This document shows, one piece after another, positions 45,901 through 58,200 of a stretch of 64,000 bases of DNA (its first letter is position 1; each line of letters begins with the position of its first letter). The position numbers and the translations under genes were made by a program. Below the pieces are notes generated by a model. It was not told the origin of the DNA. It saw only the letters and a program-made list of their open reading frames with translations, and made no database searches. The stretch comes from Dryococelus australis (lineage: Eukaryota > Arthropoda > Insecta > Phasmatodea > Phasmatidae), in contig CM056997.1 of NCBI GenBank assembly GCA_029891345.1, positions 215,985,212 through 216,049,211 of the forward strand, in the 5' to 3' direction.

Positions 45901-48471
45901 ATTTTATTGTAAATATTTGAACTGTCAAATATGGACGCATAAATTATAAAATAATTAAATATATTGAAACACTGTCTATTGGGAATGATCTTTAATTATT
46001 TAATTCCATTAATTTCTTTGTCGTAATTATAAATTTTATTAATTGGTGTCAATCGTGAACAGTGAGTGATTTCAATTTGTTGTGAGAATTTGAGTTCAAA
46101 GAATTTTACTGTAGTTGTACATAAAACAAGGAAATTATAATCAATTTTTTTATTTGAGTAAGACCTCCATCCTTTCACGAACTAGGTATAGCCCACTTAA
46201 TTTCTAGAGAGAGAAATTGTAACGCTGGTGTATAAAGTAAATATTAATAAATTACTTTTTTATTAAATGAAAAAATCTACAAAACTGAAATCAGTTTATT
46301 TTTTTGTGATTAGTACCTTTTTCCTGGAAACACATAAAACCCTAGTAACAAATTAGCGGAACGCTTTGTGGAATTTTTGGGATGTCCGTTATTTAACACG
46401 TACAGGCCCCGTGTCCTCGATAGTTTAGATGTTGCACTTGAATGATGATGTTTATGCCCCGTTCTGTACCCAGCAAGGTACCAGTATATCATACCATTAG
46501 GGTCTACCTTGTGGCTAGTCTGGTATGTGGAGTTTTATACATTGCTTTGAAATGGATGGTTAGTACACAAGTACATCTTATTACAAAAAATTACTTTATT
46601 TCAACATTTGAACTCAGAAATTAATGTATGCCGAACGGGTTAAAGAAATGAAACGTATCTAGTTCTAATATATCTGGAGAAATTATACCAGTGATTTTAC
46701 GTAATGGCGCGCATATTTTCTTCTAACAATGTTGGGATAATTAGAATCGTTCGTGAAATCAGAGCAGTTTCAGCCGGACTAGATTATTCTATCCCATCGT
46801 CGATGACGGCGAATCACGAAGTATTTAATCGTTCCGCCTGCCAGGGGCCCTTGAACTGCGTTTACGAATGTTTGACGTCCCGTTTTTGACGAAACTATTA
46901 AACGTGCCCTCAGGAAGTTTGCCTACGAAAAGAATCCATACTCCAGAAGAGAAAGGAATTGTAAAGGCTGTTCACGATAAGTAAGCATTTTAGAAATGAA
47001 CCTTAAAAAGAAACGCCCCGCACCTGCTTGAATATATTTTAATAGACGCACTGAGTAAAGTTGGTAACGATTTATGGAAAGTAGTTCCATATCTTACCGT
47101 CGAAGAAAAAGGGTTAGGTTACCATTTGTGATAATTTAAATAATTTATATTCTTTCTGGTGTTTAATGCACCAATTAGTAAAAATGAGCAAATTTGTAAC
47201 TTACTTACTTTCTTAATATTTTCACGCATTTATTTGACCGACGGATGAATAAGTGATGACGCCCATAACAATGTTAATTTTATATAAGGCGGAGGAATGA
47301 GCAACGTGTATACAAGCAAGTCTAATGCAGTGCTTTCAAAATTGCTCATTTTACCGTGAACAGCCTATACTTAACAGTTACCACGAATACTGTAAATATT
47401 ACTTAGTGGCCCTCCAATATAGTTAAATACGGCTTTTTCAGGTTGCAGTATCTTAAAACATACATAGCTGGACACGAGTCAAACTACAATAGCAGTCAAT
47501 ACTGCAATTTGTTACCGACTCTTCATCATTAAAATTATAGGATCACCGCTGAATGGGGCCATAGGTGCACGCAGCACTACGAGAACACTGCACGCCAGTT
47601 CAGAGCTCTTGTAGCACGTGTACCTGTAGCCCTTATAGCTCCCACGAGTAGAGTGAGCAAAGCGTTCCGAGCCCACTAAGCGAGAAAGGATGTCCTGGAC
47701 AATCTTGAAACGATAACCCCAATTAATCGTAGTGTCATAAGATTAACCTGGGAAGGGTTTCATCACAATTATAAACCCCTGAAGTTCCGCAACCCGCAAC
47801 ACATGTCCACACTTAGCTCCGCACTAGGTCCTGCATGATACATCTGCTCCAACCCTTCAACTACTACACACCCGCCTCCCCTTTCCCATCCTTCTTCACA
47901 ATGAGCTATACTGTGATTATCTACACCTTATTCCTGATGCATTAACAACCATCTCCACCCATTCACCCACATACACCCCAAACACTCCCCCTCCCCCCGC
48001 CACAATCCCATATCCGAGTTGTGTTGTTTACATCTGAGATTAAGTGGATGCATGCTGCGAGATTCTAGGCTCTCTTCTCCACCGGTTATTTATTCTGAAT
48101 GCCAGCTGTACTATCGCCCCACCCTCCTCTCTACTGCCTTGTGATTGCTTAACCCCTTCCCCATCACCCCATAACCACACTCTCCTTCCCAGCGAGGTAG
48201 GCTGTATTCAATTCCAGACTTGCTTGTTAGACAGCAATGAACGCATTATTAGCTGCCAGCTTAGTTCTAGAGTTGCTCACTAGATGGTGCGCAAGTTCAA
48301 TTAATCGAACTCTGTTCGATTACTTGCAATACCTGCTAGGCAGCATGCGAGTCCCTCGCCCTACAAGAGCCAATGTTACTTACTGCTATTATCTGTTGCT
48401 AGCAGCATTATGGTAGGCTGTAAGCTTAACACCATTTTCTCCATCATACGTGTAATACTTTAGTACATTAT
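45901..48471. other. Intergenic, pyrimidine-rich patch, no supported gene
   Basis: AT-rich to 46.7 kb. A more balanced patch at 46,690-47,000 has an ATG frame (46,704-46,889) and a following open stretch ending near a GTAAGC donor-like site at 46,980; I could not assign either to a family. 47,860-48,220 is C/T-rich (CCCCTCCCCCCGCC at 47,988). None of this amounts to a gene call. Confidence 0.35.
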
Positions 48472-48555
48472 AAAAAAAAGTTGCAACAAGGTGGATTTGA
48501 TCCACCAAACCTAGGCTCGATAACTCGAAGAACCTTCCACCTGAGCTACCGAAAC
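48472..48555 (-). pseudogene. tRNA-like pseudogene or SINE head
   Basis: Minus-strand reading begins GTTTCGGTAGCTCAGGTGGA (classic D-arm/box A). It has a T-arm with a perfect 5-bp stem (GGTGG...CCACC) around an ATCAAAT loop, and it is followed by a T8 run like a Pol III terminator. The acceptor stem does not pair, so it is not a working tRNA. Confidence 0.6.
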
Positions 48556-48954
48556 ATAACTTGGAAAAAAAATGTAATGATGTATAAAATAATGAAAACC
48601 CACATATATGAACATTTAAAATAAATTTGAAGTACATATCATGATTGAACAATGGATTAGGTAAACCATAATTTATAAAAATGATATGTAAATATATTTT
48701 ACATATTGGAGCATAAATATATGCAACGTAATGTAAACAATCTCGTATTTAAAGAAGATTTCGTTTATGGCTTCACATACCTTTTAAAGAAATATTATGT
48801 GTTTAAATTAAATATTTATTTATTAAACATTTACAAAACAAACACAACCAAGCATCGTATCTAAAGATTGATATTTTTTTTAGACAGATAAGAATATGTC
48901 ATCGGAATAAAGGATCATGAATGTTACTTAGCATAGAAGCATTTTTATTTTTAA
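48556..48954. other. AT-rich sequence before element 2
   Basis: No gene. No copy of the 79-bp terminal repeat of element 1 was found here, so the left end of element 2 is either truncated or differently bounded. Confidence 0.4.
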
Positions 48955-49166
48955 ATTAATTATGTAACCAATCCGAACATCAAATACAACACATCAGTTA
49001 CTATACAACATGTCATTTGGGCCTTAAACCCTTTGTGACAAGGTCGATTACGCATTTAAGCCCTTTTATAAACATAGTTAGTCATAAACTCACCAAGCAT
49101 ACTCATCAAGGACATTTTTACCCACTTAATATTATATTGTTTTCGATATTAACCAATTTTTATTTG

Positions 49167-49490
49167 CAAGTTCGATAGCTGCTAGGGGCAATTAATGTAA
49201 TGTTATTTTCGGATTTGGGTTCAATTCTCACTCAGGACATGTAAAATCACTTCATTTCCAATTCCAACAAAATTTTACTTGTGAGTTTGGTAGGTACTAT
49301 GCTTACTTACAATAACGTTACTTTTGGATTTGGGTTCGATTCTCAGTCAGGGAACTTATTATTATTACTTTTATAATTTTAACCAAATTTTATTAGTGAG
49401 TTTGGTAGTACTAGGCTTACGTAATATAATGTTAATTACAGATTTGAGTTTGATTCTCTGTCAAGACATATAATATTATTTTATTTCCGA
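49167..49490 (+). repeat. Three ~115-bp tRNA-like tandem units
   Basis: Units start at 49,167, 49,281 and 49,396 (GTGAGTTTGGTAGGTACTAT). Each ends in a box-B-like arm: GGGTTCAATTCTC, GGGTTCGATTCTC or GAGTTTGATTCTC, then AGTCAGG. Box B is convincing in the middle unit and box A is weak. They match the two units of element 1 at 27.14-27.35 kb. Confidence 0.65.
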
Positions 49491-51990
49491 GTTTGTATTC
49501 CTGCTTATTGTAATTATTAATTTAGTGTTTCTTTGGCTTACCAAGATCGATTCCCACAGGACTCACTAAAAATCACTCACCAAATTAATATGTACTCTCA
49601 GCAAAACAGCCAAAATTCAACTATCATATACATTTAATTTGTTTCAGAATTTGTAATTAGTATTATTATAATTATTATAAGGGTGGAGGTATTACACTTA
49701 AACCATGCTAGCATTCGGTATACACACTTATCAAGTATGCACATTATATGCAGATAAACATATGTCCGCTCACAAGGAACGACAGCTCAAGACTAAAGAA
49801 GTACCAGAAACATGTTGTTAATAGGATATTCTCAAGCGAGAACAGTTCCAGCATTATTCCTGGCAGGTCAATGAATCCTAACAGGTAATCAATCGTATAT
49901 GTGATCCCAACATGTACCAACACCCACAGACATAATATTTCAATGAATTACTCTGATAAATCATTTCATCAATAAATAGTAAAACACACACACACACAAC
50001 ACTGCACACACCCTTGCGCACAAACACGCACACGCACACAACTCATAAACACATACCATACCACGCTTTTGAAATCACCGTACTCTCAAACTTTACAAGC
50101 AAAACTAAATACTTAAAAAAACAATATCAACATATCATACGATTAAAATGAACAAAAAATACAAAAACAGTCATGATCATATTATAGAACCACTTCAAAG
50201 AATTTTACTATCAATATACCACCCTCTTGCAAAACCTCTACCACCAAACTTTACATGCAAAAGTAAATATTTATGAGTAAATTAACAACTATCATTTAAC
50301 ACAAAAGAACAACTCTCCATCATTCGTCTTTCAATACACATAACACACATTTATTTTAAAGTATAACGATAAAAAAATAGAAAAAAGTATTACCAACATA
50401 TAATTTATTCTAATCTACTATATAACATCATTTAAAACCAAATTGAGATCCAAATAAAACACTCGTCGCACTCAAAGCGTGCTACCCCATACTACATATA
50501 TCGACCAAAATATGTTAGTTTCATAAAAACACGATAGTTAAAGTATGTTACTCAATATGTGCTCTTTTTAACAGTTGATTCGATCCTTCTAGGATACTTG
50601 AATCTTATCTGCATAACAATTATTTACACAATTAAACCATCTTTCATCTCACAAGAAGTTTAAGTGTTGTTTAAATGTAACTATATTTATCCACTTAGAA
50701 ACGCATCAAAATTCAAGCATAAGTACTGATTTAATTAATACTAGAACCTAAACATAGGCATGTAGAGTTAAACAAACATGTTCTTTACTTCAATTCCCAA
50801 CGAAGTAAATACGGGTATATGAATTACTGTGTGCGATATTTATTTAAACCCACTCATCTTAAACATTAAATATTAATTAATTCTTTAAAATTAATGTTCT
50901 TATTATCTATCATTAAGGTAAAGACATGCTTATTTAATTCAAGGCACCCATTACACAACAAACATCAGCTTTACATAATGCAGTTCAATGCAGTACCTAA
51001 CATACCCTATCACAAGTAAAGAAATTTTAATATTTTTAATTATTCTGGGAAGATTGTTTTATGAATGGCTGACATTTGACGCAGAGTTCCGAAGAACCCC
51101 ATGTTTAATTGTTATCTATGCAGATTAAAATTTTGAGAAAATTTAAAAAATTGTATCGATAATGATAGGTTAGGCTTACATCGGGAATGTTGAGCACACA
51201 TGGTATCATTCATAAAGAGTAAAATATATATGTTCGCATAGCAAAAATTCATTTATAGAGAGAATATCTACACTTAAGTATTATATGCATAGATATTAAA
51301 AAACCATACAGATTATGTAGATATTTCTTTTAATGGCATTTAAAGTTAATTAACCAAAATATTAGCATAATGAATATTCACCTGCAACTAGTATGGATGT
51401 AATCAGATGGAAATCAAATACCAGTCGATCGTTGAAAAACAAAAAAAAAAGCAAGAAAGGAATACAACTGTAAGATTGGGCACACACTCCTTGCTTCATT
51501 GCAAGTCAAACTTACTTTTAGCACTAGTATTTGTACATAAATATAATTTACATGATTATTTTCAATCTAACTTTACATCTTAACATAACCAATTCTAACT
51601 TCTGATTAACATATGTTTGATATTATTCATAACTTGTATACATGATATCTTGCAACACACTACACAAAAAACACCTAAACAATACACTTTTCCGTTAACT
51701 AACTAACTCTAAATTCAACTCCCATACAGCATTCATCATCTCTCCACTCCAATCTATCACATCTCATCGACAACAATGAAATATCTGTACACACACACTC
51801 AGGCCTCCATCAGTCCAACGTCATCTCTGGAAGGATAACAACAGTCTTGTGGAAAAGATTCAAGTGGGTGCTTTATCTTGAAAGGCTACACAATCACAAA
51901 CTGCATAACATATATATGCAATTAAAGCATACTGTGAAAAAAAATATTTTTTTCAAAAATTCATACACTTTACAAGTGACCCATTCAACA
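49491..51990. other. Left arm of element 2, noncoding
   Basis: Colinear with 27.35-30.4 kb and, inverted, with 61.5-64.0 kb. It contains a CA-rich microsatellite at 49,984-50,040. No credible frame. Confidence 0.65.
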
Positions 51991-51994
51991 CATG

Positions 51995-52410
51995 TATGTA
52001 TGAAATTACTACACCACAATTCAATCCTAAGTCCTCAATCCTCAAAAATCATTCCTCGTCCCTCAAAAATTGTTTCTTATTCCTCATAACTCATTCCTTA
52101 TTCCACAAATATAATTTATTTCTCTTTAAAATTCGTTCCTTATTCTTCAAAATTCGTTCCTTATTTATTCAAAATCATTCTTTATTCCTCCAAATCATTC
52201 ATTATTCCTCAAAGAGTGTTCCTTATTCTTAAAAAAAAATCACCGATTATTCCTCAGAAATCATTACATATTTTAAAAAATAATTCGTTTCCTCAAAAAT
52301 CATTCCTTATTCCTCAAAAAGCATTTCTTATTCCTCAAACATAATTTCTTACTGTTGAAAAATTATTACTTATTCCTCAAAAATTGTTTCTTATTCCTCA
52401 AAGAACATAT
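51995..52410. repeat. TTCCTCAAAAATCATTCCTTA short tandem repeats, left arm
   Basis: Roughly 20-22 bp variants of ATTCCTCAAAAATCATTCCT. The reverse complement fills 61,150-61,450. Shadow frames reading LFLKNHSLFLK arise from this tract and are not genes. Confidence 0.9.
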
Positions 52411-52429
52411 CTAACAAGCTATAACAATA

Positions 52430-53380
52430 CAACAAAACATATATAGATATATTCCATCACACACAGAATAAAACAAACTCATACACAAAGAACCTAAACT
52501 ATTCCAATTGGCAAATCCCCTCCACCCAAGACTTGCTCCTAATGAACCAAATTGATCATAATTAACCCAAAATAATCCAAACAACCCAAAAATTGGCCCA
52601 AAAGGACCAAAATCCACTTCAAAACACACACATAATAAAGTAAATACCTAATTCCTACATTGCTTTCTAATACTCTGACTTACCTAAACAGAACAACCAT
52701 TTACAATTTTCAAGAACATAGTTACATACAAGGAAGAGAATATAACTTTCTAAAAACCATCCCAGGATAACTAAACAGATCAATAAGAGTTATAATTCAT
52801 TACATTAAAAACAACAAAAAAATTCAAATCCTTTTTAAAATAGCTATCTCCATATACAGGACACATACAAGGAAAAAAAAACAATATTTACATCTAAGTC
52901 GGATAGTTGTAGGTTCGAATATTACACCATGTCATACCTACGCACACACACACTCACACATGATATTCAATTTAGTAGAGACCATTTTCTGTAATAAATT
53001 CTAATGTTAGACTCATCTCATCTCTTACACAATATTCACTTAAATATTTAACTTTAAAATTCACATTACAGTGTAGTTGTTGAATGCAGTCATTTATTTT
53101 TCAGACTTCTATTTACAGAATTTTATTTTATTTTTTATATCCTGTTAGTCAAAGTTCATTTAAAGAATCAGAGTGCTCACCATATCACCAACACACACAC
53201 ACAACCATCTTTAACATTCTTTCTATCAATCCATACTATTCTTTACCAATCTTTCCATCAATTCTTACCAATATTTACCAATCTTTACCAATCATTCAAT
53301 TAATCTTTAGCAATATTTACCAATCCAAAGGTTTCCAGGATATCTCAATCATTATCTCATTTCAACAAAAGTATTTATGT
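52430..53380. other. Left arm of element 2: single 152-bp unit, box-B-like site, ACCAATC repeats
   Basis: It contains one copy of the unit that is triplicated in element 1 (52,430-52,620), a GTAGGTTCGAATATTAC site (52,911) and ACCAATCTTTA repeats (53,220-53,330). No gene recognised. Confidence 0.6.
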
Positions 53381-53381
53381 C

Positions 53382-53924
53382 TTAGCCTAAATTTATAGAA
53401 TATTTCCTGCAGGGACTACTCAAGGCTTCCCTACTCGGATATGAAAATTTACAGTTAACACATATATCGGTCTTATAACTAATGGCAAATGGACAGCTAC
53501 TATCTTCAGATTGTCTAGCGCTAAACCTAATCACAATTGTCTTGGCGCAATACTTGTATTCGCTTCCCAATGATCGACACACATTGCCTTTACACTTCTT
53601 CTTATGTCTGTATGAGATATCACTATGAGTAAACACAGTATCACACTTATCAGAGTGTAACGACTGGTATGCTGAACTGAACAAACAATGACTACATTCA
53701 TGTCACAGTGCACGTCAGATTATAGTAATAGTATTTTCCACAATAACAATATGTTTCTGTATTGCTTCTAGATACTCATAAGAAATCCTTACTGAAGGTT
53801 CTGCCGATGGAAAATCTTCAAGCAATGTTAACATCTTCATATCACAAAAGCGTACCCTATCGCTATATGATTCCACTCGTAACGATCTGAATTCCATCAC
53901 AACCGTCGAAGTGAAAATATACAT
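53382..53924 (-). pseudogene. Zinc-finger-like gene, left-arm copy
   Basis: Minus-strand start MYIFTSTVVMEFRSLRVESY (53,924) opens a 69-codon frame to 53,715. The same frame resumes after two stops as HECSHCLFSSAYQSLHSDKC (CX2CX9HX3C), then HSDISYRHKKKC, a YKYCAKT module, DICVNCKFSYPSREAL and a final Cys at 53,400. Cysteine/histidine spacing suggests at least three C2HC- or C2H2-like fingers in a protein of about 180 residues. The right arm carries the same gene in inverted orientation, split by a Helitron. Comparing arms shows one missing base near 53,755 here. A nucleic-acid-binding role is inferred from fingers only. I do not recognise the family. Confidence 0.55.
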
Positions 53925-54034
53925 ACAAGACCCATGATTACATACTTATTTCACAACAGAACAATTGGTTTATGTGTCACTCAAACTGAGCGAGAGAAAC
54001 AGACACCCTCTCCGCTATCTCAATATATGTCTTT

Positions 54035-54115
54035 AAAATTATTTATCATGTGTGGAACTCGAACCTATGCTCCTATACAGGGAAACAGGGCATAAATCTA
54101 GCACCTTAAACTGAT
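54035..54115 (-). pseudogene. tRNA-Leu-like sequence, left arm
   Basis: Minus-strand reading contains ATCAGTTTAAGGTGCTAG, a variable-arm-like TTTCCCTGTATAGG and a box B GGTTCGAGTTCC. It mirrors the better preserved copy at 54,723-54,806. Too diverged to fold as a working tRNA. Confidence 0.55.
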
Positions 54116-54119
54116 AGAC

Positions 54120-54720
54120 ATAACCAACATTTGCAGAATATGTTTTGTTATAATGGAAAGTGTTTAAACCGTTCCTTGGTCAACATCATAGGATGATGAC
54201 ATAGGATCTAAACCTAATGTCCAAAATCTACTGTATAAAACATAATTTTTACCAAACTTGTAATTTTCCTGAAAAAAAAATCATAAAACCTTCGCGATAG
54301 GAAACACTCTGAGAAAACTCAAGTGTTAAGTAATTCCTTGCTTAATGTCATACGATTATGACATAGGATCTTAAGATAATGTTCCAAATATACTTTATAA
54401 AACACAAAGAAACATGAATTTAGCAAAATTAAGTTTCATATTGTTCTATATAGTCGATTCTGCACCTTAGCATAATATTGTATGTCATCATCTTATGACA
54501 TTAAGCAAGGAATTGGTTAACACTTGAGTTTTCTCAAGGTTTCCCATTCACGAAGGTTTTATAATTTTTTTCTGTAAAATTACAAATTTGCAGAAATTTC
54601 GTTTCTTTTTATATTATTCAATAGATTTTAACCATTAGCGTAAAATCTTATGTCATCATCCTATTACGTTAACCAAGGAAACGATTAATATTTTATATTA
54701 AAATAAGATATTTTCGGCAA
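54120..54720. other. Centre of the element 2 palindrome
   Basis: Inverted sequence continues to about 54,385 and 54,460. The ~75-bp loop between them (AAACACAAAGAAACATGAAT and on) is unpaired. The motif GTCATNNNNNTATGACAT is itself dyadic and recurs at 54,197, 54,350, 54,491 and 54,651. Confidence 0.75.
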
Positions 54721-54722
54721 AT

Positions 54723-54806
54723 GTCAGTTAGGTTGAGCAGTTTAAGGTACTAGGTTTAAGCCTTGCTTCCCTGTATGGGAACGTGAGTTCGAGTTCCCAC
54801 CTGATA
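54723..54806 (+). pseudogene. tRNA-Leu(UAA)-like sequence, right arm
   Basis: GTCAGTTAGGTTGAGCAGTT starts the acceptor and D arm and TTTAAGG follows. The anticodon loop reads TTTAAGC (anticodon TAA). A long variable arm (TTCCC...GGGAA) marks a class II tRNA, and GTGAGTTCGAGTTCCCAC is the T arm. Six of seven acceptor pairs form, but D-stem and T-stem mismatches and an 8-base T loop make a functional tRNA unlikely. It mirrors 54,035-54,115. Confidence 0.65.
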
Positions 54807-54926
54807 TATAATTTTTAAATACATATATTAAGACAGTGGAGATGGCGTCTCTTTCTCTGACTGAGTTTGACTGACACATAAACCAATTGCGCTGTTGTGA
54901 AAACAGTATAAAATCATGAGTATTGT

Positions 54927-55237
54927 ATGAATGTTTTCACTTCTTCGATGGTTGTGATGAAATTCAGGTCATTACGAGTGGAATCACATAGTGATAGAGT
55001 ACGCTTTTGTAATATGAAGATGTTAACATTGGTTGAACACTTATCATCTGCAACTCATTCAGGAAGGGTTTCTGATGAGTCTCTAGAAGCAATACAGAAA
55101 CAATATTGTTACTGTGGAAAATACTTTTACTATAAGCTGACATGCGCGGTGACATGAATGTAGGCATTGTTTGTTCAATTTAGCATACCAGTCGTTCCAC
55201 TCTGATAAGTGTGATAATGTGTTTACTAGTAGTGATA
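54927..55237 (+). pseudogene. Zinc-finger-like gene, right-arm copy, 5' part (split by Helitron)
   Basis: The open frame 54,927-55,157 starts MNVFTSSMVVMKFRSLRVES and continues FCNMKMLTLVEHL, SLEAIQK, then YCYCGKYFYYKLTC, a CxC finger-like start lost by a frameshift in the left-arm copy. After a stop the next module (ECRHCLFNLAYQSFHSDKC) lies in another frame and runs to AGTAGTGATA at 55,237, where the Helitron begins. The gene resumes at 59,548. Both arms share the frame break near 55,155, so decay began before, or was copied with, the palindrome. Confidence 0.55.
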
Positions 55238-58200
55238 TATATATATATATATATATATATGAATGTTTCTTTGTTTATCCTGTATGTGTTCCTATACCAT
55301 TCATCCGACTGCGATGAAACCTTGGTAAATTGTTGTGCGCACGCCCGCGAAGGTTTCTGAGTTGGCAAAACCATTTTACAATAGGTGGTGCGCGAGTCGT
55401 TTCAACAAATGAGTGTATCTATGTATATATACCATTCATCCGATTGCGATTAGTACAATCATTTTACAATAGGTGGCGCATGAGTCGTTTCAACAAATGA
55501 GTTTATTCTAGCTTTTGTCTTACAAAAGACAGATGATGATTGAAGATGACGTCCCTAATCAAAATATGACAATTCGTTCTGTTTCAAATCTACAATCTAC
55601 GGGAACATATCGGGGATTCGATTATTGATTGTCATTTAATCTAGCGGCAGTTTGTGTGTGACATAATAAGTGGTGTTGATTGTCAATTTGTAATTGTCAT
55701 CACAAAGCATTTATTTCGCTGTTAAATCAAATATGCCACCCAAACGAAAAGCGATTGGCCGATCTACACCTCAAGCAAAAAGGAAAACGACATCACGAGC
55801 TTCAGAAACCGACGAGCAACGGGAAGTAAGACTGGAAACCGCTCGAGTATGCAATGCTCAAGCCTGTCCGTCCGAAACAGTCGAGCAGTGGGAAGTAAGA
55901 CTGGAAACAGTTCGAGTACGCTCTGCTCGAGCCAGACAATACAATGCACCAACAATTGATGAATTGGCGATCGTTATAGCTGGCGAAGAATTTAACTCGC
56001 GTGATATTATTCTTCATCACAGAAATGGGGATGTTCAACGAGTCTCAGAAACCCATCGCTCATACGACAGATTGCAATATCAGATTTTATTTTGGTAAGG
56101 AGAAGATGGATATCATTTCAACATCAAATTGAGAAATCCACAAGCAGGTGAGGAAACAAATAAGAAAGTCACTGCTATGAATTATTATTCGTATCAATTG
56201 ATGATTCGTGAAAATGCTGAAAATCATATCTTTAATGTTGACAATTGTTCCATCAATACATTGTCGATATGTATGCGAAAATCGAAACCGAACGACTCCT
56301 CTACATTCGATTAAATCAAATCAAGTTGCGTTCCGAGGAGTACATTAATTTACGTAATGCAGTTGTTAATGATGGCAACGTGAATCCCAATGAATTGGGA
56401 AAAATGGCCATACTACCGGCTACATTTACAGGGAGTCCACGGCACATGCATTAATATGCACAAGATGCAATAACATATGTCCGCGTATATGGCCACCCAG
56501 ATTTCTTTATTACATTCACATGCAATCCTATGTGGGTAAATAACTTTTGTTAACTGGACACTCATCATCAGATCGTGATGATATTTACGCACGTGTATTC
56601 AAACAAAAATTAAAATATTTAATGGATTTAATTGACAAGCATCATGTTTTTGGAGAGACACACTGTTGGATGTATTCTATTGAATGGCAAAAAAGAGGAT
56701 TGCCACATGCCCACATTTTGATTTGGCTGATCGAAAAAGTGGCACCAAATCAAACTGATCAAGTCATCTCAGCAGAAATACTAGATGTCGACATTGATCC
56801 AGACTTATTTGAAGTCGTCACCAAAAACATTATTCATGGTGCATGTGGCTTACTCAACAACAATTCACCATGCATGTCTGATGGGAAATGCACGAAACGA
56901 TACACAAGAGACTTACTTGCCGAGACTATCACTGGCAATGACGGATATCCACTTTTTCGTCGACGATCAACTGAAGATGACGGGGAATCTATCACTTTAA
57001 AATTACAAAACAATGATGTTGAAGTCGATAATCGTTGGGTTGTACCGTATCCACTGTTACTCTCGAAAACGTACAAAGCACACATCAATGTCGAGTATTG
57101 CAATTTGGTGAAACCGATCAAGTAAATTTGTAAATATGTCAACAAAGAAGTGATATGGCAGTTTTTGGAGTGGGAAATGCAACCGCATCTATCAATGAAA
57201 TGAACCAATATCAACTGGGGCGCTACATTAGTAGCAATGAAGCCGTATGGCGCATTTTATCATTTCCAATTCATGAACGACATCCAACAGCTGTTCATTT
57301 GTTAGTGCACCTTGAAAATGGACAGCGCGTGTACTTCACCAGAAAATGCACATGCAAGAGCATTGTCACCACCACCAACAACGTTAACTGCATTTTTATC
57401 ACTGTACAGGGATGACATGTTTGCAAAGACGCTACTTTACTCTGAAGTGCCAACATACGACACATGGAATGCATCAACGAAAAAGTTTCAATGTCGCAAA
57501 CAAGATAAAACAGTTGAAGGACATCCCAATTTATATTCGACCAACGCATTAGGCCGTTTGTTCACTGTTCACACAAACAATGCAGAATGCTTTTATTGCG
57601 ATTACTGTTAATCAAAGTACGTGGACCAACATTCTTTCAAGAATTATGATCAGTAAACGGTCAAGTACATGCCACTTATCGTGAAGCTTGCCAAGAATTA
57701 AATCTTCTTGAAAACGATGCACATTGGGTCACTTCACTCGCTGATGCATCGGATACTGCATCACCACAGCAAATATGCACATTATTTGCAATCATATTGA
57801 CAACGTGCTTCCCATCCAATCCAAAAGATCTTAAGGAAAAATACACACACTACATGAGTGAAAACATCCTACATCGTTTGTGTGCAACAAATCAAAATCC
57901 GGACATTCAATTCGCATCAAACGTGTATAATGAGGCATTGGTTTTGACTGAGGACATATGTTTCGTAATCACTAACAAAGCCCTGGTACAATTAGGAATG
58001 GCTGCACCGAATCGATCTTTAAACGACCTTTTCGATTGTCATTTGCAACGAGAAACACACTTTGATGTCGACGAATTGCGTACATTTGTTCAAACAAATC
58101 TTCTGAAGTTGGTTCCAGAACAACGCATAGCGTACGACAGAATTATGCACGCAATTACAAGCTAAAGCAGTAGGTTTTATTTTAGAGATGCGCCCAGAGG

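Noticed and set aside
45334-46220. Complete solo LTR from TGTTACG to TTGTAACG
   Set aside because: Ends do not form TG...CA and flanks show no target duplication; kept only as a promoter-like block.
46704-47000. Host gene exon with splice donor
   Set aside because: Short frames, no recognised domain, donor site too weak to support alone.
54723-54806. Functional tRNA-Leu gene
   Set aside because: Stem mismatches in D and T arms and an oversized T loop; it is a mirrored element component, so called a pseudogene.
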